DNA from: JAZNSB01 sp045590955
Lineage (GTDB): Bacteria > Pseudomonadota > Alphaproteobacteria > RF32 > CAG-239
Assembly: GCA_045590955.1 (NCBI GenBank)
Contig: JAZNSB010000060.1
Coordinates: forward strand, 1 to 32,360
Reading direction: 5' to 3'
DNA length: 32,360 bases
In this document: positions 15,329 to 23,067 of the stretch, piece after piece
How positions within the stretch are numbered: position 1 is the stretch's first letter
Layout: the number at the start of each line of letters is the position of its first letter
The notes under the pieces: model-generated
Told to the model about the DNA's origin: nothing
Seen by the model: only the letters and a program-made list of their open reading frames with translations
Databases searched by the model: none
Made by a program: the position numbers and the translations under genes

Positions 15329-15958
15329 TTATATAATTCCAAGTGCAGAGGCCTTTGTTAAGGCTTGAGTTCTATTTTTTACGTTTAAAATCTTAAAAAT
15401 GGAATTAACGTGTAGTTTAATAGTGCTTTCTTTAATGTTCATTTTGTCTGCTATTTGTCGGTTAGACAATCCTTCTGCCACAAGTTTTATTACTTCAATT
15501 TGTCTTGGCGAAAAGTTCCTGTAAGACCTTGATTTTATGTAAGCTTCGTTTGATAAACAATTTTTGTCAGATAAAAATTGTTCAGGAATAAATTTGTCTC
15601 CTGCCAAAACCAAACTTATTGCATCTCCGATTAAAACAGATGTCAAATTTTTAATGATATAACCGTCAATACCGATATTAAAGAGAGTTTTCATGTTTTG
15701 TTTTGAAAAAGCATCAGCAAAAACAATTATTTTAGATGTTTCATTTTTTTGTTTTAATTTTATAAGGATATTTTTTAAAAATTCTTCATCTGTAAAATCA
15801 CATAAAATTACATCAAAAGAAATTTTTTTGTTTGTTTTAGATTCTATTTCTTCAAAGCCATGAATACATTTTGTGCAAGAGTTTTGAAAAGTGTTTTGCA
15901 CAATTTGCTTTATCCCGTATAAAACAATATCTTTTTCACTGATAATCAAAAAATTCAT
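15329..15958 (-). CDS. Response regulator with LuxR-type DNA-binding domain (NarL/FixJ class)
   Basis: Cytoplasmic transcription factor. The receiver domain (1-115) keeps the phospho-acceptor D54 in VILCDFTDEE, acidic residues near the N-terminus (SEKD, 7-10) and the conserved lysine K103 in GYIIKNLT; the usual Ser/Thr switch residue is alanine (VFADA). The LuxR helix-turn-helix (148-205) reads FSPRQIEVIKLVAEGLSNRQ then IADKMNIKESTIKLHVNSIF. The start is ATG 15958, giving MNFLIISEKD. This ATG overlaps the TGA of rsmE as ATGA, so the two are probably translationally coupled. No partner histidine kinase is in the window. The target genes are unknown; the 15210 gene immediately downstream could be one. 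Confidence 0.9.
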   Translation of the reverse strand: MNFLIISEKDIVLYGIKQIVQNTFQNSCTKCIHGFEEIESKTNKKISFDVILCDFTDEEFLKNILIKLKQKNETSKIIVFADAFSKQNMKTLFNIGIDGYIIKNLTSVLIGDAISLVLAGDKFIPEQFLSDKNCLSNEAYIKSRSYRNFSPRQIEVIKLVAEGLSNRQIADKMNIKESTIKLHVNSIFKILNVKNRTQALTKASALGII

Positions 15959-16686
15959 TGCCAATCTCCGCAGACCGCTTGCCAGCAAGAAATTGCGGCG
16001 AAGGCTGCGGTTTCGGCTTTGAGAATTCTGCTTCCCAAAAAAACAGATTTTATAAAATCAAATTTTTCAAAAGTTTCCAGTTCTTGCTTAGAAAAACCTC
16101 CTTCAGGACCAATTAAAACGGCAGCTTTCCCTTTGTTTTTTTCAAATGTTTTATATATGGATTCGCCGACACCGCTTTCGTTTAAGACAAACAGGTGGCG
16201 ATCTTTGTCCCAATTGTTTAACAGCTCTTTAAGTGTTGTAATTTGTTCTACTTTGGGCACGTCCAGTCTGCGAGATTGCTCTGCGGCTTCAACGGCTTGT
16301 AATTGGAGTTTTTCTGGTCTTAAGTTGTGGTTGACTGTTTGGTCTGTGGTCACGGGAATAATTTTTCTTACTCCCAATTCGGTAGCCTTTTGCACAACCA
16401 TTTCAGACGGCTCTTTTTTTATTGGGGCAAATAACAGCCAGAGGTCCGGTGACAAAGAAAAATCTTTTGTTTTTTCTTTAACTGAAAGTATGCATTCTTT
16501 TTTTGAAACGGATTGTATCTGACAGGCAAACTCACCATTTTTATTGTCAAAACAATAGATTGTATCGCCCGTAGAACATCTCATCACATTGATTAGATAA
16601 TGTTTTTGCTTTTCATCCAAGCAGATAAGTGAGCCGTTTTCCAAATCTTGATTAATGAAGATCCTTATTTTCAATTTATACTGCAT
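15955..16686 (-). CDS. rsmE: 16S rRNA (uracil-1498-N3)-methyltransferase RsmE
   Basis: Methylates U1498 in helix 44 of 16S rRNA using S-adenosylmethionine; it is a SPOUT-fold dimer. An N-terminal PUA-like part (about 1-75; IRIFINQDLENGSLICLDEK, HYLINVMRCSTGDTI) is followed by the SPOUT domain with KKEPSEMVVQKATELGVRKI, EAAEQSRRLDVP, VLIGPEGGFSKQE and LGSRILKAETAA, the last two forming the knotted cofactor site. The length of 243 is normal. The ATG follows the TAA of the upstream secreted-protein gene directly, and the TGA overlaps the regulator start, so the three genes form a tight operon. Confidence 0.95.
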   Translation of the reverse strand: MQYKLKIRIFINQDLENGSLICLDEKQKHYLINVMRCSTGDTIYCFDNKNGEFACQIQSVSKKECILSVKEKTKDFSLSPDLWLLFAPIKKEPSEMVVQKATELGVRKIIPVTTDQTVNHNLRPEKLQLQAVEAAEQSRRLDVPKVEQITTLKELLNNWDKDRHLFVLNESGVGESIYKTFEKNKGKAAVLIGPEGGFSKQELETFEKFDFIKSVFLGSRILKAETAAFAAISCWQAVCGDWQ

Positions 16687-17184
16687 TTATTTCACTTTTA
16701 CTGATATCTTTTTTATATTTTCAACTTGATGGTTTGATATGTTATAGAAAAACAGCCGTTCTGCCGTTGCCTGTTTTGTAAAGTTAAACACAAACACCAT
16801 ATCGTTATCTTGAATTAATGTCTCTGTCAGTCTGGCATTACGATATTTTTGTGTTGGCTTCCAAAATCCATCCATTTGTTTTTTTAGCACTACCTTTAAT
16901 GTATCATTTTTACCTATTTTAATTGAGGTATTATCTTTTGATGGCCTTAAAATCCAAGATTTTTTTTGATTTTCTTCAGGTTTTGGTTTGGCTTTTCTTA
17001 CAATTAGCGGAGTGTTTTGACTGTCTGTGGCAGAAAAAAAGAATTTATCGCCTTTTTTAGGGATTCCTGTTTCTGGAATTGCAGACTTGCTAAAAGACAT
17101 AAACTGAGCATTTGTATTAGTGGCACATAATACAAAAACCAATATAAGTATCATAAATAAATAGTTGTTTACAAATCTAATCAT
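16687..17184 (-). CDS. Secreted protein of unknown function
   Basis: The 165 residues begin with a clear signal peptide (MIRFVNNYLFMILILVFVLC then ATNTNA, cleavage near residue 26), so the protein is probably periplasmic. The mature part is basic and predicted to be beta-rich (TLKVVLKKQMDGFWKP, NDMVFVFNFTKQ, VENIKKISVKVK), with no cysteines and no recognised family. It is the first gene of the operon with rsmE and the response regulator, joined by TAAATG. The upstream 82 bases to the divergent cmk are very AT-rich and must hold promoters for both directions. The start ribosome binding site is weak. Confidence 0.7.
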   Translation of the reverse strand: MIRFVNNYLFMILILVFVLCATNTNAQFMSFSKSAIPETGIPKKGDKFFFSATDSQNTPLIVRKAKPKPEENQKKSWILRPSKDNTSIKIGKNDTLKVVLKKQMDGFWKPTQKYRNARLTETLIQDNDMVFVFNFTKQATAERLFFYNISNHQVENIKKISVKVK

Positions 17185-17205
17185 TCCAAAAAAGCAACTT
17201 TACAA

Positions 17206-17233
17206 TTAACAATAAAATATAATAATGTATTAT
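17206..17233 (+). promoter_or_regulatory. Possible promoter for cmk-rpsA
   Basis: TTAACA (17206-17211) and TATTAT (17228-17233) are separated by 16 bases, about 27 bases before the start of cmk. The region is extremely AT-rich, so other pairs are possible. Confidence 0.4.
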
Positions 17234-17266
17234 ACACTAATAATTTATTAAAGCGAGGATTTTTTT

Positions 17267-17932
17267 ATGATAATCACGATTGACGGACCGGCAGCGGCCG
17301 GCAAAGGAACGCTTTCCGAAGCTCTTGCTAAGACATATAATTTAGTAAAATTTGATACCGGTATGTTGTATAGGGCTGTTGGTATATACATGGTTCGCAA
17401 TAATCAAGATATTCATGATGAAAAACTTGCAGAACAGGCAGCTAAAAAACTTACGTTTCAAAGTATGATGGAATTGTCAAAAGATGTGGATTTTCGCTCT
17501 TCTGTCGGCGCAAACGCAGCATCTGTTGTTTCTGCACATCCGTTGGTAAGAAAGGCATTGTTAAAAATGCAACAAGACTTTGCGATAAAACCTTGTTTTG
17601 CAGATGGTTCTCTTGCGATGGGAGTTGTTTATGATGGTAGAGATACCGGAACGGTAATTTGCCCAGATGCTCCTGTAAAGTTTTTTATAACAGCCAGCTC
17701 AGAGGTTAGAGCAAAAAGAAGATATGACGAGTATGTTGCCTCAGGCAAACAGGCAGATTATCAAGAAGTTCTTGCTGACGTAAAGAAAAGAGATGAAAGA
17801 GATTCTTCTCGTTCATCAGCCCCATTAAAGCCTGCAGAAGATGCTCTGATTATAGATACATCAGACTTAAACATTGAAGAAGTTGTAGCCAGAGCAAAGG
17901 CCTATATTGGCGAAAAAATGCTTGCAAAATAA
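17267..17932 (+). CDS. cmk: Cytidylate kinase
   Basis: Phosphorylates CMP and dCMP with ATP in pyrimidine nucleotide metabolism. The P-loop is IDGPAAAGKGTLSEALA (about 4-20). The NMP-binding region has FDTGMLYRAVG. DGRDTGTVICPDAPVKFFIT (about 125-144) and RAKRRYDEY are family hallmarks, with the lid at KKRDERDSSRSSAPLKPAED. The length of 221 fits. GAGG precedes the ATG. It lies upstream of rpsA, the same order as in E. coli and many proteobacteria, and they are probably co-transcribed. Confidence 0.96.
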   Translation: MIITIDGPAAAGKGTLSEALAKTYNLVKFDTGMLYRAVGIYMVRNNQDIHDEKLAEQAAKKLTFQSMMELSKDVDFRSSVGANAASVVSAHPLVRKALLKMQQDFAIKPCFADGSLAMGVVYDGRDTGTVICPDAPVKFFITASSEVRAKRRYDEYVASGKQADYQEVLADVKKRDERDSSRSSAPLKPAEDALIIDTSDLNIEEVVARAKAYIGEKMLAK

Positions 17933-18050
17933 ATAAATGAGTATATAAATTACGCAACCCTAAACGTTTGGGCGTGGAACAGGGTTACTTTAACACACGC
18001 AAGACCGCTCATAAATGATTTTGGGCAGGCATTTATTGAAATTTATTTTA
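17933..18050 (+). promoter_or_regulatory. Structured rpsA leader without Shine-Dalgarno
   Basis: Between cmk and rpsA there are several possible stems: AACCCT (17956-17961) with AGGGTT (17981-17986); CCC-AAACGTTT-GGG within 17958-17972 as an alternative; GCGTG with CACGC; and ATAAATG with CATTTAT just before the start. The bases before the rpsA ATG (TTTATTTTA) contain no Shine-Dalgarno. In E. coli the rpsA leader also lacks a strong site, folds into hairpins and is repressed by S1 itself; the same autogenous control here is inference. Confidence 0.5.
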
Positions 18051-19730
18051 ATGACAAATTTAGAAATTAAGGTTCCCGAAACACAAGAAAGCTTTGCAGA
18101 TCTTTTAAACGAACAGTTTGGAGATAAGGGTATTATCGGTTCTGTAATTAAGGGAACAGTTATCAGACTTACAGACGACTTTGCAATGGTTGATGTTGGC
18201 TTAAAATCAGAAGGTAGAATTGCTTTAAGAGAATTTGGTCAAAATCCTGATTTGAAAGTTGGCGACCAAGTAGAAGTTTATGTTGACCGTTATGAAGACA
18301 AAGAAGGCAACATTGTTCTTTCCAGAGAAAAAGCAAGACGCGAAGAAGTATGGCAAGATCTTGAAAAATGCATGAATGCAAATGAACGTGTAAACGGTAT
18401 CATCTTTGGTAGAGTAAAAGGTGGATTTACAGTAGATTTACAAGGCACAGTAGCATTCTTGCCTGGTTCACAAATTGATATTCGTCCAATCAGAGATGTT
18501 ACTCCTTTAATGGGTATTTCTCAACCATTCCAAATTTTGAAAATGGATAAAGTAAGAGGCAACATTGTTGTTTCTCGTAGAGTTGTTTTGGAAGAAACAA
18601 GAGCAGAAGCCAGAGCAGAGCTCATTGATGCAATCAAAGAAGGCTCAATTCTGGATGGTATTGTTAAAAACATTACAGATTACGGTGCATTTATTGACTT
18701 GGGCGGCGTTGATGGTTTGTTGCACGTTACAGATATTTCTTGGAAGAGAATTACTCATCCGGCAGAAGTTCTTAGCGTTGGTCAAACAGTTAAAGTTCAA
18801 ATCATTAAATTTAATGAAGACAACCAAAGAATTAGCCTTGGTATGAAACAATTAGAAAAAGATCCATGGCAAGGTGTTGCAGACAAGTTCAAAGTTGACG
18901 ATATCTGCAAAGGTAAAGTAACAAACATCACAGACTATGGTGCATTTGTTGAATTAGAAGACGGTATTGAAGGTTTGGTTCACGTATCTGAAATGAGCTG
19001 GACCAGAAAGAACGTTCATCCGGGCAAAATTGTATCAACATCACAAGAAGTTGAAGTTAAAATTCTTGAAGTTGATCAAGACAAGAGAAGGATTAGCCTT
19101 GGTATTAAACAATGCGTTCCAAATCCATGGGCTGAATATGTTGAAGAACATGCTGTTGGTTCAGTAATTTCTGGTAAAATCAAAAACATTACGGAATTTG
19201 GTTTGTTTATCGGACTTACAGATGAAATTGACGGTATGATTCATCTTTCTGATATTTCTTGGGATAAATCTAGCGAAGAAGCTGTTAAAGATTATACAAA
19301 AGGCCAAGAAATTGAAGCCAAAATTATTGAAGTTGATGTTGAAAAAGAACGCATCAGCCTCGGTATTAAACAGCTTACGGAAGATACAAACGCCACAATG
19401 TTTGAAGGCTTAAACAAAGGTGATGTTGTAAAAGTTACAGTTGTTGATGCAGATGACAAAGGTGTTAACGTTGATTTGAATGGCGTTGCTGCATATATCA
19501 AAAAAGCAGACTTGTCTAAAGATAAGGCAAAGCAAGACCCTCAATCTTACAATCAAGGAGATGTTTTGGAAGCAAAAATCACTTCAGTTGATAAGAAGAA
19601 GGGAAAAATTGGTTTGTCTGTAAAAGCTCTTGAAATTGAAGAAGAAAAAGAAGTGTTAAAAGAATATACAAATACTTCTTCAGGTTCTTCTTTGGGAGAC
19701 GTTTTAGGCGAAGCCCTGAAAAACAAATAA
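18051..19730 (+). CDS. rpsA: 30S ribosomal protein S1
   Basis: Large RNA-binding protein of the small subunit that captures and unfolds mRNA. The start is placed at ATG 18051 (MTNLEIKVPETQESF), typical for alphaproteobacterial S1; an upstream in-frame ATG at 18015 would add 12 hydrophobic residues unlike the family. The 558 residues hold six S1 motifs, visible as repeated GxVxxITDYGAFVDLxxxxxGLxHxSDISW blocks (for example VKNITDYGAFIDLGGVDGLL, VTNITDYGAFVELEDGIEGL, IKNITEFGLFIGLTDEIDGM), each ending in RISLGxKQ. The last repeats are more divergent. It follows cmk and ends at a clear terminator. Confidence 0.97.
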   Translation: MTNLEIKVPETQESFADLLNEQFGDKGIIGSVIKGTVIRLTDDFAMVDVGLKSEGRIALREFGQNPDLKVGDQVEVYVDRYEDKEGNIVLSREKARREEVWQDLEKCMNANERVNGIIFGRVKGGFTVDLQGTVAFLPGSQIDIRPIRDVTPLMGISQPFQILKMDKVRGNIVVSRRVVLEETRAEARAELIDAIKEGSILDGIVKNITDYGAFIDLGGVDGLLHVTDISWKRITHPAEVLSVGQTVKVQIIKFNEDNQRISLGMKQLEKDPWQGVADKFKVDDICKGKVTNITDYGAFVELEDGIEGLVHVSEMSWTRKNVHPGKIVSTSQEVEVKILEVDQDKRRISLGIKQCVPNPWAEYVEEHAVGSVISGKIKNITEFGLFIGLTDEIDGMIHLSDISWDKSSEEAVKDYTKGQEIEAKIIEVDVEKERISLGIKQLTEDTNATMFEGLNKGDVVKVTVVDADDKGVNVDLNGVAAYIKKADLSKDKAKQDPQSYNQGDVLEAKITSVDKKKGKIGLSVKALEIEEEKEVLKEYTNTSSGSSLGDVLGEALKNK

Positions 19731-19748
19731 TTAACTTGTTTGTTTTGC

Positions 19749-19780
19749 AAAACCGCTCTAGCAATAGGGCGGTTTTTTTT
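19749..19780 (+). terminator. Intrinsic terminator after rpsA
   Basis: The stem AACCGCTCT (19751-19759) pairs with AGGGCGGTT (19766-19773 region) around a short loop and is followed by eight T. Confidence 0.9.
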
Positions 19781-19811
19781 GTTAATAAAGGGCAAATTTT
19801 ATAAACTTTTT

Positions 19812-19839
19812 TTGATAAAGTTATATATATAAATATATT
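19812..19839 (+). promoter_or_regulatory. Possible promoter for the glycosyltransferase operon
   Basis: TTGATA (19812-19817) and TATATT (19834-19839) with a 16-base spacer, about 18 bases before a strong ribosome binding site. Confidence 0.5.
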
Positions 19840-19857
19840 AAAACAAAGGAGAAAAAA

Positions 19858-20775
19858 ATGACTAAACCTGATGTGTCTTTTGTAATGACTGTTTATAACA
19901 AAGAGTATTATTTGCCATCAGTATTAGAGGCGTTGTTTAACCAAACAGGTGTTAAAAACCCGGAATATATATTTGTGGATGACTGCTCAAAAGACAGCTC
20001 TGTCCAAATAATTGAAGAAATGAGCAAATCACTACCTAACGTAAAAATCTTCAAAAATAAAGATAATAGGGGAATTAGCCCCAGAATAAACCAAGGTATT
20101 TTTGCGGCTACCGGTGAATATATCAGAATGCTTGATTCTGATGATATTTTTCCATTAGATTCTACGCAGCAAATGTTGGAACTTTCAAAGAAACATAATG
20201 CAGACATTGTTTATGGTAAATTTACAAAAACAGGTAAAGAACCACAAGAACTCACCAAAGAATATATGCAAAAAGATTTTTCATATAAATATAACAAAAA
20301 CGCATTAGAAGCGGTGTTGTCCGGACGTTTTACCAGAATGGGCCAGCTTATTAAAGCAGATGTGTTAAAGCAAGCAGGTGGTGCAGATGAAAAAGTCTTT
20401 ATTCAAGATGAAAGTATTCCTCTTAGAGCGGCTAAATGCGCACAAGGAATAATAAAAATGGATGCCAATGTTGTGTTGGTTCCAAAAGAAAACGGCAATC
20501 TTTCAGGAGACAAAAGCCAGTTAAATCACGATAGATTTTATGCATATTACAACTTTTTACTTGCCAACAAGGATTTACCAAAAAAAATAATTAAAAAGGT
20601 AAATGCGCGAGCAGTTTCTGCATATTGGAAACAAATCAGAAAAAAAGAAAGCAAAAAGTTTGCGGCAATGTGTTGCTATTTGTGGACCAAGATGTTTCAT
20701 CCAATGCCCAACTATCGCAAACTTGAAAAAATGGCAAAAAAAATGTCTTCATATAAAGTTTTGCTTCCAAAATAA
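19858..20775 (+). CDS. Family 2 glycosyltransferase
   Basis: GT-A fold enzyme that transfers a sugar from a nucleotide-sugar donor, probably to an envelope glycan. The GT2 signature is clear: VSFVMTVYNKEYYLPSVLEA at the N-terminus, VDDCSKDSS (40-48), NKDNRGISPRINQGI, and the metal-binding LDSDD (92-96). QDESIPLRAAK (about 182-192) may be the catalytic-base region. The C-terminal 60 residues are basic. The length of 305 suits a single-domain enzyme. AAGGAGA gives a strong ribosome binding site. It is followed 11 bases later by a phosphoethanolamine-transferase-like gene, so the pair probably decorates LPS core or another surface glycan. Donor and acceptor are unknown. Confidence 0.9.
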   Translation: MTKPDVSFVMTVYNKEYYLPSVLEALFNQTGVKNPEYIFVDDCSKDSSVQIIEEMSKSLPNVKIFKNKDNRGISPRINQGIFAATGEYIRMLDSDDIFPLDSTQQMLELSKKHNADIVYGKFTKTGKEPQELTKEYMQKDFSYKYNKNALEAVLSGRFTRMGQLIKADVLKQAGGADEKVFIQDESIPLRAAKCAQGIIKMDANVVLVPKENGNLSGDKSQLNHDRFYAYYNFLLANKDLPKKIIKKVNARAVSAYWKQIRKKESKKFAAMCCYLWTKMFHPMPNYRKLEKMAKKMSSYKVLLPK

Positions 20776-20786
20776 GGTTAGATATT

Positions 20787-22439
20787 ATGACTTTGAGATA
20801 CAAATATAACCTCTTGTTTATGTTTCTTTTTCTTATGGCGATTTTTTTGCCGGACGCTTTGTTTGGAGTAATTTATCCCCATATAAATTATACGCTGGAC
20901 ATACTGTTTATAATTGCCATGTCTTTTTTTGGCTTTGTTTTGTCTTTTTGCGGTGTTTGGTTCGGTGGTTTTGTGGCTTTATTACTGTTTGTTGCTCAAT
21001 TTATACAGCTTCATCACATAGCATATTTTGGTTTGCCCATAAACCCCATGGATGTAGGAAAAATTTTTGTTGAAACTTCAGATATTATGGATTCTGGTTT
21101 TGCAGAAATGAATAGACTTTGGTTTATTTCTCCGTTGTTGATATTGTTATTTGGAGGGCTTATTTTTTTCTTCACACGTTTCAAGAAAGAGCTTACTTTT
21201 TCAATAATTGCATGTCTGATTGTGGCAATTGGTTTAGGTGTAAAACCTGAAAGAGCATCAAGAAAGAACTTAAAAGCCTTTTTACCGGTAGAAACAAGAT
21301 ATTCTTTTCACAATTCATTAAATACTTTTTCGTTTGCCATTGTAAAAGGCATGCAAATGAAAGAAGCCACAGCACAAATTGTTCCGTCAGATTTATATAA
21401 ACCATATGAAATAACAAAACAAAATGAGGGAAAAGCTCGTTTGATTGTTATGATTATGGGTGAAAGTATGACCAGCACTCAAATGAGCCTGTATCATCCG
21501 GACAAATCAGAAACAACCCCGTTTTTAGATTCGCTAAAAGGTAACAAAAACTTTGTTTATATGCCGGCAATATCCGGAGCGGTGTCTACTCATTCTGCAT
21601 TGCCCATATTCTTTAATCTTATAAGAGAGCCCGGAAACATTAAAATTTTTCATGATAAAAACAGTAACTTGTTCAAGCTTGCCAAAGAAAACGGATATAG
21701 CACACACTTTTTGTCTGTTTACGATTCTAAACAGTTGCACCAACTTGGCACAGAATATATTGACGAGATTGTAACTTCTGAAAAACATCAAATACAATTT
21801 GCGTTGGAAAGAGAAGATTTTCTGGTAAAACTTTTTAAGAAAATGGATTTATCTCAAGGCAAACATTTTGTTGTATTAAATTTTAGAACACTACATTCTC
21901 CTTTTTCAGAAAATTATGAACATAGAAAAGAAGAATTTAGTCGCTATCCGGAAAGTTCTGACAGAAAAACAAATTTTAACAATACATATAAAAATGCCAT
22001 GTTATATGCAGATAGCATCATAAAAGATATCTTAGAAGAATTTAAGCAAAAAGGAGAAGGGTACTTCTTACTCACATCGGATCATGGTCAATTACAGGGA
22101 GAAAATGGCGTTTTTGGACATAACCATTTAGAGGTTGATACAGCAAAAGTTCCATATTTGGCATACGCACATAAAGTTGACGTTGCTCCTCTCAAAAAAT
22201 TTTCCGATAAAAAAACAATTTTTGCCAACGAAATAGGTCAAATTATTGCAGGTTTGCTTGGTTATGAGGTTAACAATCCAAATGCTCAAAATGACATTGG
22301 CTTTATTCATGGTAATAATTTATATGAAGAATATCCTGTATTAGAAATTTTCAGAGATTCTGAAGGCAAAATTTCAAAAGAACAAAAATATCTGTTAAGA
22401 GCATATATTGAGAAATTTAAAAACGAACATAAAAAATAA
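20787..22439 (+). CDS. Phosphoethanolamine transferase-like membrane enzyme (sulfatase fold)
   Basis: Inner-membrane enzyme with a periplasmic alkaline-phosphatase-superfamily domain, related to EptA/EptB/OpgE. It would move phosphoethanolamine from phosphatidylethanolamine to lipid A, LPS core or another glycan. Five membrane helices lie in residues 9-152. The catalytic domain shows MIMGESMTSTQMSLYHPD (zinc ligand E226), SGAVSTHSALPIFFNL (probable nucleophile T268) and TSDHGQLQGENGVFGHNH (D432, H433, H445/H447). FRTLHSPFSENYEHR recalls the HxxGSH area, but lacks the usual exact form. The length of 550 fits the family. AAGG precedes the ATG. It forms an operon with the preceding glycosyltransferase and ends at a terminator. 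Effects on polymyxin resistance are possible but unproven. Confidence 0.88.
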   Translation: MTLRYKYNLLFMFLFLMAIFLPDALFGVIYPHINYTLDILFIIAMSFFGFVLSFCGVWFGGFVALLLFVAQFIQLHHIAYFGLPINPMDVGKIFVETSDIMDSGFAEMNRLWFISPLLILLFGGLIFFFTRFKKELTFSIIACLIVAIGLGVKPERASRKNLKAFLPVETRYSFHNSLNTFSFAIVKGMQMKEATAQIVPSDLYKPYEITKQNEGKARLIVMIMGESMTSTQMSLYHPDKSETTPFLDSLKGNKNFVYMPAISGAVSTHSALPIFFNLIREPGNIKIFHDKNSNLFKLAKENGYSTHFLSVYDSKQLHQLGTEYIDEIVTSEKHQIQFALEREDFLVKLFKKMDLSQGKHFVVLNFRTLHSPFSENYEHRKEEFSRYPESSDRKTNFNNTYKNAMLYADSIIKDILEEFKQKGEGYFLLTSDHGQLQGENGVFGHNHLEVDTAKVPYLAYAHKVDVAPLKKFSDKKTIFANEIGQIIAGLLGYEVNNPNAQNDIGFIHGNNLYEEYPVLEIFRDSEGKISKEQKYLLRAYIEKFKNEHKK

Positions 22440-22445
22440 AAAAAT

Positions 22446-22470
22446 AAGCCCGAAAAAATCGGGCTTTTAT
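22446..22470 (+). terminator. Intrinsic terminator
   Basis: AAGCCCGA (22446-22453), loop of five A, TCGGGCTT (22459-22466), then T-rich. It ends the glycosyltransferase operon and also sits just past the 3' end of the opposing tRNA-Ala. Confidence 0.9.
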
Positions 22471-22472
22471 TT

Positions 22473-22548
<76 letters not shown>

Positions 22549-22560
22549 AAAACTTTCTAA

Positions 22561-22588
22561 ATAATATAAATGTTTTTTTAAATGTCAA
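22561..22588 (-). promoter_or_regulatory. Promoter for tRNA-Ala
   Basis: Minus-strand TTGACA (22588-22583), 16-base spacer, TATTAT (22566-22561); the predicted start lies a few bases before the tRNA 5' end at 22548. Confidence 0.75.
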
Positions 22589-22592
22589 ATAG

Positions 22593-22618
22593 AAAAAGGT
22601 GACCGAAGCCACCTTTTT
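22593..22618. terminator. Bidirectional terminator with UUCG tetraloop
   Basis: On the minus strand AAAAAGGTGGC, loop TTCG, GTCACCTTTTT. It ends the small membrane protein gene, just before the tRNA-Ala promoter. Confidence 0.9.
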
Positions 22619-22619
22619 C

Positions 22620-23012
22620 TTAGTGTATGATGGGCATTAAGCAAAAACCCATCCAACAGAACAACGGTGCCAAAGAAAACAAAAGTTCCACAACTAGAAA
22701 TGTTTTCATTGGGAAACCGGGGCATTTTGTATCGGCGTATTTTTTCATCATTTTTCTAATGCTAAGATAAAAAACAGCCGAATAAATTAACAATGCCGCC
22801 TCTAAAACCACCCAACACAGTAAAAGCCATGTAGGAAAAACCATTTCTCCGCCTGAAAATAAAAAACAGGCAATAAACACCGTCAAAGCCCAAAACATGA
22901 GGCTTGTCATGTAATTCAATTCAGATGTCCTGTAAAGCAACAAAATGCCATAAGCCAGACAAAAGAACGAAAGAGCATACAGTAGTATGCTTAAAATCAT
23001 CATAATTACCAT
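22620..23012 (-). CDS. Small membrane protein with about four helices, unknown function
   Basis: The 130 residues are mostly hydrophobic, with membrane helices at about 4-26, 37-55, 59-83 and 105-126, and a basic loop RKMMKKYADTK (about 86-96) that should face the cytoplasm. I recognise no family. The start is uncertain: ATG 23012 (MVIMMILS) has no clear ribosome binding site, and the ATG codons three and four positions later are equally possible. The gene ends in a strong terminator, and 55 bases separate it from the amidotransferase-like gene upstream, so they may share a transcript. Confidence 0.65.
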   Translation of the reverse strand: MVIMMILSILLYALSFFCLAYGILLLYRTSELNYMTSLMFWALTVFIACFLFSGGEMVFPTWLLLCWVVLEAALLIYSAVFYLSIRKMMKKYADTKCPGFPMKTFLVVELLFSLAPLFCWMGFCLMPIIH

Positions 23013-23067
23013 AAGCCATAAATTAAATTCTTAGGCTTTTATAACGTATTTTATGAAAAGAATCAAC

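Noticed and set aside
18015..18050. Upstream ATG for rpsA
   Set aside because: It would add hydrophobic residues absent from S1 proteins, and it lies in a stem of the leader.
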